Source: an uncultured Robiginitomaculum sp. (lineage in GTDB: Bacteria > Pseudomonadota > Alphaproteobacteria > Caulobacterales > Maricaulaceae). From it: 8,637 nucleotides of DNA. The position numbers were made by a program, and so were the translations under genes. The notes below the pieces were generated by a model. That model was given only the letters and a program-made list of their open reading frames with translations, did not search any database and was not told the DNA's origin. This document shows, one piece after another, positions 1-6,334 of the stretch. Each line of letters begins with the position of its first letter. Position 1 is the first letter of the stretch. The stretch lies in the NCBI GenBank assembly GCA_938003555.1, contig CALKXN010000145.1:1-8637 (forward strand). The letters are read 5' to 3'.

Positions 1-287
1 TCATCTGTTTTCGGAAGGGCGCTGCGCGAGACATAAAGCTTGGTGGATTTCATCGCTTCGGCTTGCTCGCGGGTGGTCACCTCGCGGGCTTTGACCGCAA
101 GACCGCCTTTGATAGCGCGCGAGCCTGTGACGGTCAGTATGGTTTTGCCGGTCTCACTCAGTAGCGGCCCATAACTGACAGCGTTTTTAGGCGCGTCGGT
201 AAAGCATTTTAGCTTCACCTCGCCGCGCACGCCAAAGGCTCCGGCAATCGCGGCAACCATTATATATTTATCCGATGTTTTCGTCAT
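1..287 (-). CDS. rimM: Ribosome maturation factor RimM, N-terminal part (cut by the window edge)
   Basis: RimM binds ribosomal protein S19 in the cytoplasm and assists late assembly of the 30S subunit head. The 95 codons visible from the ATG at 287 read without a stop and carry the RimM N-terminal beta-barrel signature: VAAIAGAFGVRGEVKLK at residues 11-27, then CFTDAP, YGPLL, and a later stretch with VKAREVTTREQAEAMK and KLYVSRSALP leading toward the linker. The start is fixed by a perfect AGGAGG (292-297) four bases upstream. The C-terminal PRC-barrel half lies outside the window. In most proteobacteria rimM directly follows rpsP; here the upstream neighbour is a divergent unrelated gene, so rimM must start from its own promoter in 288-402. 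I could not pick out a convincing -35/-10 pair there. The family call is firm. Confidence 0.93.
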   Translation of the reverse strand, partial: MTKTSDKYIMVAAIAGAFGVRGEVKLKCFTDAPKNAVSYGPLLSETGKTILTVTGSRAIKGGLAVKAREVTTREQAEAMKSTKLYVSRSALPKTD

Positions 288-291
288 GCAG

Positions 292-297
292 CCTCCT
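292..297 (-). promoter_or_regulatory. Strong Shine-Dalgarno of rimM
   Basis: The minus strand reads AGGAGG, four bases before the ATG at 287. It is the best ribosome binding site in the window and decides the rimM start over the in-frame ATG at codon 10. Confidence 0.8.
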
Positions 298-402
298 AGC
301 CTTGATGGCCGAATTTGCCAAGTCCAGACGGCGTAGTTTATTGTTAGGCTACCATTCAGCTTTGTTTTGATATGCGCAATTGGACTTAACCGGAGATTTG
401 CT

Positions 403-864
403 ATGTTGCGTTTGACTTTATCCTTGATGGCCGTGGCCGCCTTTTCATCATCTGCGATGGCCCATCCGGAACCGAAAACGCCAACGCAAAAGGCTCAGAC
501 GCTTAAAATGCCGACCCAAGCCGATCTGGCTAAAGCGCGCGCGCAAATGCCCGACTTTAACGCGATCTTCGATGATATGGGCGACGTCATGAAAGACGGC
601 GAGGCGCGCGAAGGCATGACGCGCTCGATGGACATTATGAAAAGCCGTGTTGGTAATATGAAAGATATGAAGCGCGACAATGGCAAGCCGGACTTTAATT
701 TGATGATGGATAATATGCTCGGCCTCATGGGCGACGAAGAGTTTATGGGCGGCTTCATGGGTGTGATGGCGCCTATGCAAGAGGTCATGGAAAAGCACGC
801 GCCAAAGGTTGAGACGCCCACTCAAAAGCGCATGTCTCAGGACAAAATTCGCCGCGCAGAATAA
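403..864 (+). CDS. Small exported methionine-rich protein with an internal duplication, function unknown
   Basis: I do not recognise a family. From the ATG at 403 the product is 153 residues. It starts with a clear Sec signal peptide (MLRLTLSLMAVAAFSSSAMA, likely cut before HPEP), so it should be periplasmic or secreted. The mature part of about 133 residues holds 19 methionines, no cysteine, and many Asp/Lys/Arg. Residues 50-65 (PDFNAIFDDMGDVMKD) and 96-111 (PDFNLMMDNMLGLMGD) match at 8 of 16 positions and are 46 residues apart; the flanking GM..SM.IMK and GF.GVM..MQ stretches also line up, so the mature protein looks like two 46-residue units. TPTQK occurs near both ends (27-30 and 138-142 regions). 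The start at 403 is preferred over an upstream TTG at 367 because GGAGA (392-396) sits six bases before it and the signal peptide then begins at residue 1. Met-rich exported proteins sometimes bind copper or are oxidation targets; that is only a guess here. Confidence 0.75.
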   Translation: MLRLTLSLMAVAAFSSSAMAHPEPKTPTQKAQTLKMPTQADLAKARAQMPDFNAIFDDMGDVMKDGEAREGMTRSMDIMKSRVGNMKDMKRDNGKPDFNLMMDNMLGLMGDEEFMGGFMGVMAPMQEVMEKHAPKVETPTQKRMSQDKIRRAE

Positions 865-917
865 TTCGCGCTGGGGCGCTGCACGCCGTAACGCACAAAC
901 CCGTAAAAAATGCGAAT

Positions 918-2336
918 TTACGCCGCGCCGCGCAGCATAGACATCATTTGCTTTTGACTTTCAAAATTCTCAAAATTCGGCAAGGCTTTGGCGAGCTCTG
1001 CATCATTCAAGCCAAACCAACGCCCCAGCGGCTCTGCATATTGCTCGACGGACGTGGTCGGGATCAAGCGGCCATTCCCCGCATCTTGGTCATGTCCGAA
1101 TGACGCCGGCGGAACTTGACCGTAAATCGTTTTGCCTGTCACGGCGCCGCCCAATACAATATGATGCGCCCCCCAGCCATGATCCGTGCCATCGCCATTG
1201 GGCGCAAGGGCGCGTCCAAAATCACTCATGGTGAATGCGGTGACATCATTGCCCAGTCCCATATCCTGCATCGCAGAATAAAACGCGACCATGCCGTCAT
1301 TGATTTGGCGAAGTTTACGCGAGAGCGTTTCGGCTTGATTGTCATGTGTATCAAATCCGCCAATACCAACCATAAAGACTTGGCGGGAATTGGAAAGTTG
1401 ATCACGGATCGAAATGGCTTCGGCAACAGCCTCTAATTGGCGGCCCAAACTATTGCGCGGAAACTTTACGGAAATATCCATCGCGCTATTCAGCGTATCA
1501 TTATAAAGATTATTTAGATCATAAGAGCGTTTTGTGACGTCGGTTATATCTTGGCTCAGCAGGCTATCATCGCCATAGCGCGATGCCGCGAAATGCTGGC
1601 GTAGATCCGGCGCGCTGGGGAGCCAGCTCCAGGCATCAAGCGCCGATAAGCTTGGCGAGCCGCCGCGCTGAATAGCGAAGGGGCGGGTGGTCTCGCCGGA
1701 CAAGAACAGCTCTGAGCCTAATGTCGTCATAACCGAAAAATCTTGCGTGGCGTTTGCGCCGCTCTCAGAGGCCGCGTCGGCAAATAAACCGCCCCACCCA
1801 AATTGAGCGCCCTCGGGCGCGCTGGCCATCCAAGTGGATTGCTGGTCATTATGCGAGAATAGTTTTTTAGGTAGCTCAATCGTTTCATTCTCAAAGGCTG
1901 ATTTATTCGTCGGAAAAATGAGCGGCCCGACATTGCCGACAATAGCGGCATTGCCGCTTTCAAACAGGCCGTGCAATCCTGCCATTTCTTCGGTCAGCGC
2001 AAATTGGCGCGTCCCAAAATCGGAGCCATTATCAGCGCTAAGTGAAAGCAGTCGGTCACGCGCGCGCGTATTGCCGCCCTCCACATTGCCCCAATCGTCA
2101 ATGATGTCAGAGCGGATTGTCGCCCACGCATCATAAGAGCTTTGATCATAGGGGATGAGCCAATCATAGCTATCCAAACCGCCATAAAGAAAGACGCAAA
2201 CCAAGGCTTTATAGCCCGTTACATTTGCGGCGCTGGCTGTGGTGAAACTGCCTAGCGCAGTTTGCATTGTGCCTAATGCGGCGGCGGATAATGCGCCTGC
2301 GGACAGGCCTTTTAACATATTACGTCGTGTTGTCAT
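918..2336 (-). CDS. DUF1501 family protein, Tat-exported
   Basis: This 472-residue protein belongs to DUF1501, a family related in fold to the alkaline phosphatase/sulfatase superfamily but without an established reaction. The N-terminus TTRRNMLKG (residues 2-10), followed by an Ala/Leu-rich stretch and ending near TTASAA, is a twin-arginine signal, so it is exported folded. Family motifs run in order: ALVCVFLYGGLDSYDWLIP (44-62), KLFSHNDQQSTWMAS (158-172), GIGGFDTHDNQ (324-334), SDFGRALAPNGDGTDHGWG (371-389) with HHIVLGGAV, and TTSVEQYAEPLGRWFG near 427-442. The Asp and His residues in DTHD and TDHGWGAHH resemble metal or phospho-ligand positions, which is inference. Length is normal for the family. 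It is the second gene of an operon with the DUF1800 gene, starting 9 bases after that gene ends, and the Shine-Dalgarno overlaps the upstream stop, suggesting coupled translation. Identity is certain at family level; the function is open. Confidence 0.95.
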   Translation of the reverse strand: MTTRRNMLKGLSAGALSAAALGTMQTALGSFTTASAANVTGYKALVCVFLYGGLDSYDWLIPYDQSSYDAWATIRSDIIDDWGNVEGGNTRARDRLLSLSADNGSDFGTRQFALTEEMAGLHGLFESGNAAIVGNVGPLIFPTNKSAFENETIELPKKLFSHNDQQSTWMASAPEGAQFGWGGLFADAASESGANATQDFSVMTTLGSELFLSGETTRPFAIQRGGSPSLSALDAWSWLPSAPDLRQHFAASRYGDDSLLSQDITDVTKRSYDLNNLYNDTLNSAMDISVKFPRNSLGRQLEAVAEAISIRDQLSNSRQVFMVGIGGFDTHDNQAETLSRKLRQINDGMVAFYSAMQDMGLGNDVTAFTMSDFGRALAPNGDGTDHGWGAHHIVLGGAVTGKTIYGQVPPASFGHDQDAGNGRLIPTTSVEQYAEPLGRWFGLNDAELAKALPNFENFESQKQMMSMLRGAA

Positions 2337-2342
2337 GGCGCG

Positions 2343-2348
2343 CTCCTA
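2343..2348 (-). promoter_or_regulatory. Stop codon of the DUF1800 gene fused with the Shine-Dalgarno of the DUF1501 gene
   Basis: The minus strand reads TAGGAG: TAG ends the DUF1800 gene and the same bases supply the AGGAG ribosome binding site, six bases before the DUF1501 ATG at 2336. A terminating ribosome therefore sits on the next gene's initiation site. Confidence 0.75.
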
Positions 2349-4103
2349 TTTCTGCACAATATATTCGGGGGACGTCATCATAAGCGTCACCGCCATAGCG
2401 ACGCGAAATTCACGTCCGTCATAATCGGGATTATTTGCGTCTGTTAGCGGGATGTCATTTGTAATGGCCTCTATGCGCGCGCGCAGCACGCCGGATATGT
2501 CTCCGGCCAAAAGCTTTTCTGACAAATGAGTGACCATCGCCGCCGGGTCGCTCGCCAGCGGAAGTTCCTCACTATAATCGGGCCGCATTGCAGATTGCAC
2601 TTCAGGTTCATTGGCGTAACGCTGATAGCCAAAGGCAAAATAAGTTATGAAATTGGCGTAGCCTGCAACGGAACTTGTATGGGTGATTTGCATTTCCGGA
2701 ACCGTCATGCCGGCTTGCCCGCTTTGGCTTCCTGGCGGAATATATCCGGGACGATAGAAGTTAAATACAGACGGGGATTTATAAGGCGACTGTCCCAAAC
2801 TATCGGTTGTGTCCCAGAGCGTATAAAGTTTCTCCGGGTTCATAGGGCCAATATCAAACGCACGCGCAAAATGGGTGAAGCGCAAAACAGGCTCTTTGAT
2901 CTTGCCGTCCTCAGCGCCGTCTTGATCGCGCGCTTCGGGGTCAAATAATATGGCCGCAATGAACGGTTTCATATCTCCGCGCTCGCCTGTGCCGATGGAT
3001 GTCTCATCAGGAAGGGTGTAGCGTCCCGTGTCAAATACTGTGGCAACCCGCTCAACATAGGCTGGGCTGGGATTGCTCATGACAAGGCGCTGGATCATTT
3101 GACGGCCAATAAATGGCCCGACATTGGGGTGATTAAATAATGTATCGAGCGCCGTATCGATGCTTGTTTCTGCGCCTGTATTTGCAGGTATAATGGTTCC
3201 GAGAAAGGTTTTTTCAGCTGTGCTGTGGAACCGATCATATGTTATCATCGGGCTATAGCGGGCATCGTCAGGTATGCGGCTACTGCCTAAATTGGCGTTG
3301 AAGCGATCCCCTTTAAGCGCCAGGCCGGTAAAAACTTTAGCTAGTCCCGTAACGTCTTCATTATTATATGTCTCAATAGGATCGCCGTCTGTTCCAAGCT
3401 TGAGCGTTCCGTCAGGATTAAGTTCGTTCACGCCGATGGTGAAAAGCTGCATGACTTCGCGGGCGTAATTTTCATCCGGCACGCGCCCTGTTTCGGAATC
3501 GGCGGGGCGATTGCTTTTATAGGTCAACCACACGCCCATAGCCGGAGAGTAGGTGACATCTTCAAGCAGGTCGCGGAAGTTCCCAAAGGAGCCATTGACT
3601 AAAATATCTTGGTAATGGCCGACGGTGCGTTGATATTGAGACAGCTGTGAGCTGCTGGGGCCATGGGAGATGACAAAAATCTGCGACAGGGCATAAGCGA
3701 CGCGTTGCCGAAGTTGATCTTCGCCTTTGATCGAATTTTCCCAGAACGCAAAGGTCGGGGATTGATCTTTGAGAAAGTCCCGTTCGTCGCGCGCACTAAA
3801 GTCTTGGACATAGGGCAGGAACAGGCTGGGCGAACGGTCAAATTCGGCTCTGATCCAGTCCGAGCTTGTGACGGCCATAGCATTTTCAATATCGTCTTCA
3901 TCTGCGCCAAATGTTGCTTGAGACAGAAAGCGAGCCGTCGCGGCTTTGTCGTCAAAAACTGTGTCCTGAGAGACAGGCGGGGGCGGTGGCGGCGGGGGAG
4001 GCGATGCGGGCGATGATCCACCGCCGCCCCCGCATGCTGATAAAATCAACACAGAACCGAGCAGTCCTGCGCGTAGCGTTACGTTCTTATAAAATGTCAT
4101 CAT
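2346..4103 (-). CDS. DUF1800 family lipoprotein
   Basis: This 585-residue protein belongs to DUF1800, a helical family of unknown activity that is commonly encoded next to DUF1501. The N-terminus is a lipoprotein signal: basic KN..R, a hydrophobic core, and lipobox LSAC with Cys24, followed by G5 and a nine-proline run (35-43) forming a flexible linker. Glycine after the Cys fits outer-membrane sorting. Family motifs follow: AARFLSQATFG (about 55-66), LRQRVAYALSQIF (131-143), REVMQLFTIGVNELNPDGT (215-233), VTGLAKVFTGL (251-261), NHPNVGPFIGRQMIQRLVMSNPSPAYVERVA (324-354, in two parts), and SPSVFNFYRPGYIPPGS (443-459). The second ATG, at 4100, may be the true start, because GGGG at 4107-4110 is six bases from it and only three from the first. 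The gene leads the operon with DUF1501. A lipoprotein and a Tat substrate made together suggest they act on, or assemble with, each other in the envelope (inference). Confidence 0.94.
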   Translation of the reverse strand: MMTFYKNVTLRAGLLGSVLILSACGGGGGSSPASPPPPPPPPPVSQDTVFDDKAATARFLSQATFGADEDDIENAMAVTSSDWIRAEFDRSPSLFLPYVQDFSARDERDFLKDQSPTFAFWENSIKGEDQLRQRVAYALSQIFVISHGPSSSQLSQYQRTVGHYQDILVNGSFGNFRDLLEDVTYSPAMGVWLTYKSNRPADSETGRVPDENYAREVMQLFTIGVNELNPDGTLKLGTDGDPIETYNNEDVTGLAKVFTGLALKGDRFNANLGSSRIPDDARYSPMITYDRFHSTAEKTFLGTIIPANTGAETSIDTALDTLFNHPNVGPFIGRQMIQRLVMSNPSPAYVERVATVFDTGRYTLPDETSIGTGERGDMKPFIAAILFDPEARDQDGAEDGKIKEPVLRFTHFARAFDIGPMNPEKLYTLWDTTDSLGQSPYKSPSVFNFYRPGYIPPGSQSGQAGMTVPEMQITHTSSVAGYANFITYFAFGYQRYANEPEVQSAMRPDYSEELPLASDPAAMVTHLSEKLLAGDISGVLRARIEAITNDIPLTDANNPDYDGREFRVAMAVTLMMTSPEYIVQK

Positions 4104-4159
4104 TCACCCCGTTAGGTTTCCCCAGCCCTGAACGGTTTGCGATACTGCCGCATCACGTT

Positions 4160-4194
4160 GTCAAATTGAACAGCCATTGTGGCTAGAATTTGAC
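4160..4194. repeat. Nested inverted repeat upstream of the DUF1800 operon
   Basis: Perfect 8-base arms GTCAAATT (4160-4167) and AATTTGAC (4187-4194) enclose a second pair, AGCC (4172-4175) and GGCT (4181-4184), around the loop ATTGT. The element lies about 60 bases before the DUF1800 start. It could be an operator or a leader hairpin; no T-run follows on either strand, so an intrinsic terminator is unlikely. Confidence 0.5.
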
Positions 4195-4281
4195 GCGCCG
4201 CCCTATTTCTTAAGCCGTGTTGATAGCGTTAGACCTCCTAAGATGCCGTAAAAGCCCAATGACCTGCGACAATCTGTGAAT

Positions 4282-4297
4282 TAGCTATATTTGGTGT
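4282..4297 (+). promoter_or_regulatory. NrdR box 1, upstream of nrdB
   Basis: TAGCTATATTTGGTGT matches the NrdR consensus acaCwaTATaTwGtgt at 11 of 16 positions, including the CWATAT core and the GTGT end. NrdR is the zinc/ATP-cone repressor of ribonucleotide reductase genes. A partner box begins exactly 31 bases downstream. Confidence 0.8.
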
Positions 4298-4326
4298 TGC
4301 ATATACGGCTAGCCACTAGATATAGA
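4297..4326 (+). promoter_or_regulatory. Candidate nrdB promoter
   Basis: TTGCAT (4297-4302) as -35 and TATAGA (4321-4326) as -10 are 18 bases apart. The -10 lies inside NrdR box 2 and the -35 abuts box 1, so NrdR binding would block polymerase. Transcription would start near 4333, giving a leader of about 100 bases. The hexamers are only partial matches. Confidence 0.45.
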
Positions 4327-4328
4327 TA
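4313..4328 (+). promoter_or_regulatory. NrdR box 2, upstream of nrdB
   Basis: CCACTAGATATAGATA matches the NrdR consensus at 11 of 16 positions (CAC, the TA..ATATA core, G). Its start is 31 bases from that of box 1, three helical turns, which is the known arrangement of paired NrdR boxes. The palindrome GGCTAGCC (4307-4314) sits at the left edge of this box. Confidence 0.8.
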
Positions 4329-4421
4329 AATTGCTGGGAAGATGTCCCGACTCGGTTGTGGGCACTTTGGGCAGTTCAAAAAATTATACGTAGCCTGCAG
4401 CGGGCTACAGACGTCTGAAAT

Positions 4422-4425
4422 GGGA
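4422..4425 (+). promoter_or_regulatory. Shine-Dalgarno deciding the nrdB start
   Basis: GGGA lies six bases before the ATG at 4432. The in-frame ATGs at 4342 and 4420 have no comparable site and would add residues unlike the family, so 4432 is taken as the start. Confidence 0.55.
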
Positions 4426-4431
4426 AATGTT

Positions 4432-5475
4432 ATGGGAAAAATTGATATTATTAAGCCAGCCGTACCTGGACTTCTAACGCCGTCCGTCGGTTACAAACCG
4501 TTTCGTTACCCTTGGGCGCATGATTTTTGGCGTAAGCAGCAACAAGTTCACTGGATGCCCGAAGAAGTACCGCTGGGCGAGGATGTTAAAGACTGGGCCG
4601 GAAATCTGACCGATCCTGAGCGGAACCTTCTAACGCAAATCTTCCGGTTCTTCACGCAAGGTGATATTGAAGTCCAAGATAATTACATGGAGCATTACTC
4701 TCAGATCTTTAAGCCCGTAGAGCTTAAGATGATGATGGCGGCGTTTTCGAATATGGAAACCGTACATGTTGCGGCCTATGCGCTGCTGCTTGAAACGATT
4801 GGTATGCCGGAAACAGAATTTCAAGCCTTCCTCGAATATGAGGAAATGAGCGCCAAGCATGATTATATGAGTCAGTTCGGCACGGATAGTCACGAAGATA
4901 TTGCGCGCTCTATCGCGATGTTTGGGGGCTTTACCGAAGGCCTTCAGTTATTCGCGAGCTTTGCGATGCTCATGAATTTCCCGCGTAATAATAAAATGAA
5001 GGGCATGGGCCAAATTGTAACATGGTCTATCCGCGATGAGAGTCTGCACTGTGAAGGTATGATCAAGCTATATCACACCTTTGCCAAAGAAACGGGCTGC
5101 GTGACGAAATCTGTTCAAGACGACATCATTGATTGCTGTAAAACCGTTGTCGGTCTTGAGGACAGTTTCATTGATCTAGCCTTTGATATGGGACCGGTTG
5201 AAGGCATGACGGCGGCTGATATTAAATCTTATATCCGTTACATCGCCGATTGGCGCTTAAAGCAACTTGGCCTGCCGGTTGTTTACGGGATTGATAAACA
5301 TCCTTTGCCGTGGCTTGTTGAAATCTTAAACGGCGTTGAGCATGCAAATTTCTTTGAAGCGCGCGCGACAGAATATTCCAAAGGCGCAACGCAAGGGGAC
5401 TGGCATGGTGACCAAGGCGTATGGGAAATGTTTGACAAAATGCAGACCAAGCGCTCTGGAATTTTGCAACCTTAA
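4432..5475 (+). CDS. nrdB: Ribonucleoside-diphosphate reductase, class I beta subunit
   Basis: NrdB houses the diiron-tyrosyl cofactor that starts the radical reaction by which the NrdA partner reduces ribonucleotides to deoxyribonucleotides in the cytoplasm. From the ATG at 4432 it is 347 residues, a usual length. All six metal ligands are present at E. coli-like spacing: Asp78 (GDIEVQ), Glu109 and His112 (METVH), Glu169 (FTEGL), Glu203 and His206 (RDESLH). Tyr116 (VHVAAY) is the radical tyrosine, seven residues after Glu109 as in E. coli. The N-terminal YKPFRYPWAHDFW and WMPEEVPLGEDV are typical of bacterial class Ia-type beta proteins. No nrdA gene is adjacent, so the alpha subunit must be encoded elsewhere. 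Paired NrdR boxes upstream imply repression when dATP is plentiful, and an intrinsic terminator follows. The last tyrosine (Tyr314) is 33 residues from the end; the tail, ending GILQP, contains none. Confidence 0.98.
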   Translation: MGKIDIIKPAVPGLLTPSVGYKPFRYPWAHDFWRKQQQVHWMPEEVPLGEDVKDWAGNLTDPERNLLTQIFRFFTQGDIEVQDNYMEHYSQIFKPVELKMMMAAFSNMETVHVAAYALLLETIGMPETEFQAFLEYEEMSAKHDYMSQFGTDSHEDIARSIAMFGGFTEGLQLFASFAMLMNFPRNNKMKGMGQIVTWSIRDESLHCEGMIKLYHTFAKETGCVTKSVQDDIIDCCKTVVGLEDSFIDLAFDMGPVEGMTAADIKSYIRYIADWRLKQLGLPVVYGIDKHPLPWLVEILNGVEHANFFEARATEYSKGATQGDWHGDQGVWEMFDKMQTKRSGILQP

Positions 5476-5515
5476 ACGCAGTCGGTGACTTGACCGTACC
5501 GCCTTTGAGACTGAC

Positions 5516-5545
5516 AAGGCCGTCGATAATATCGGCGGCTTTTTT
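5516..5545 (+). terminator. Intrinsic terminator after nrdB
   Basis: GCCGTCGA (5519-5526) pairs with TCGGCGGC (5532-5539) with one G-U pair and a TAATA loop. AAG before and TTT after can extend the stem, and six T follow (5540-5545). It ends nrdB and lies only 12 bases before the next ATG. GCCTT at 5501-5505 could pair instead with AAGGC (5516-5520), which would compete with the terminator stem. Confidence 0.85.
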
Positions 5546-5557
5546 ACTGGACCCATT

Positions 5558-6334
5558 ATGACACTTACACCGCAGACCCGTATTCTGGATTTTGACCAAG
5601 TTTTAAATATGCGCGATTTTGGCGGATATGCCGGTCAATATGGTTTGCTCTCTTCCGGCCGTCTGTTTCGATCCGCGCACTTGAATAAAGCAACATCGAA
5701 AGATTTAGAATGCCTGCGGGTTCTTGATATCGGATTGATTGTGGATTTGCGCTATCTTGCAGAGCGTGAGCGTCAACCGAATAAGTGGCCTGAACATCAC
5801 GCGGCGCGGACATTGGCTTTTGACGCGACGCGCTCAGGTCAAGCCCCGCATGAGGCCTTTATGCAAAATGATTTAAATGTGGCTGAAGATGCGCGTCAAT
5901 ATATGCTCAGCAGCTATTCTGACCGTCCGGGAAATGCATCTTTCCAAGATATTTTCCGCGATACTTTAAACCACATGTCAGATGAAAATAGCAGTCTGCT
6001 CGTACATTGCGCTGCGGGCAAAGATCGCACAGGAACGCTCGTCGCTTTGATTCAGTCCCTGCTGGGGATGTCAAACCAAGATATAATGGATGACTATATG
6101 CTGACAATGACGGCGGTGGATGTTGATAGTTTTTTATCCCCTGCAGCTTTGATGATGGAGAAGCGATTTGGCCGGCCCTATGACCCGGAAGCCCTGCGCC
6201 CGATGTTTGGCGTAGAGGCGCAATATCTTGAGGCGGCGCTCAACAATATGGGCGATGCTGAGACTTACGCGGCGGATATATTAGGCCTCACCTCAGATCG
6301 GATTGAAAAAATCAGATCAAATTATATCGCTTAA
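5558..6334 (+). CDS. Tyrosine/dual-specificity phosphatase (HCxxGKDRTG type)
   Basis: This 258-residue cytoplasmic protein belongs to the tyrosine phosphatase family that includes mycobacterial PtpB. The P-loop HCAAGKDRTGT (150-160) supplies nucleophile Cys151 and Arg157 of the CX5R motif; the Lys155-Asp156 inside it is typical of the PtpB-like group, which can also act on phosphoinositides. The family opening NMRDFGGYAG (17-26) and GRLFRSAHL (34-42) is present, as is VDLRYLAERERQP (62-74), whose Asp63-Arg65 belong to the conserved core. The substrate cannot be read from sequence; a phosphoprotein or another phosphoester is possible. Its ATG at 5558 has only a weak GGA (5549-5551) six bases before. 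A strong terminator stands directly upstream, so expression needs read-through from nrdB or a promoter inside the 3' end of nrdB; I saw no clear one. Its stop codon shares TTAA with the convergent TadE-like gene. Confidence 0.93.
   Translation: MTLTPQTRILDFDQVLNMRDFGGYAGQYGLLSSGRLFRSAHLNKATSKDLECLRVLDIGLIVDLRYLAERERQPNKWPEHHAARTLAFDATRSGQAPHEAFMQNDLNVAEDARQYMLSSYSDRPGNASFQDIFRDTLNHMSDENSSLLVHCAAGKDRTGTLVALIQSLLGMSNQDIMDDYMLTMTAVDVDSFLSPAALMMEKRFGRPYDPEALRPMFGVEAQYLEAALNNMGDAETYAADILGLTSDRIEKIRSNYIA

Larger units (their letters stand above)
4104..4431. other. Divergent intergenic control region between the DUF1800 and nrdB genes
   Basis: These 328 bases hold no credible gene. From left to right they contain the DUF1800 leader and ribosome binding site (4104-4110), a nested dyad (4160-4194), a plain stretch (4195-4281), two NrdR boxes with a promoter between and over them (4282-4328), and the nrdB leader. 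The leader has a small hairpin, GTAGCC (4390-4395) pairing with GGCTAC (4403-4408), with no T-run after it. A TTGACA occurs on the minus strand at 4159-4164 within the nested dyad, but no good -10 follows it at normal spacing. An AGGAGG on the minus strand (4232-4237) has no start codon near it. Confidence 0.6.

Noticed and set aside
448..825. Minus-strand reading frames of 125 and 108 codons under the Met-rich gene
   Set aside because: Histidine- or serine-rich shadows of the plus-strand codon pattern; no ribosome binding site or family motif. The plus-strand frame has a signal peptide.
902..922. CGTAAA/TTTACG stem with an A-run between the Met-rich and DUF1501 genes as a bidirectional terminator
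   Set aside because: Six AT-rich pairs only, overlapping the DUF1501 stop codon, and the T-run lies within the loop and arm rather than after the stem.
4342..4431. Upstream extension of nrdB by 30 codons to an ATG at 4342
   Set aside because: The added residues do not resemble NrdB, no ribosome binding site precedes 4342, and the ATG at 4432 has GGGA at good spacing. The ATG would also fall only a few bases after the predicted transcription start.
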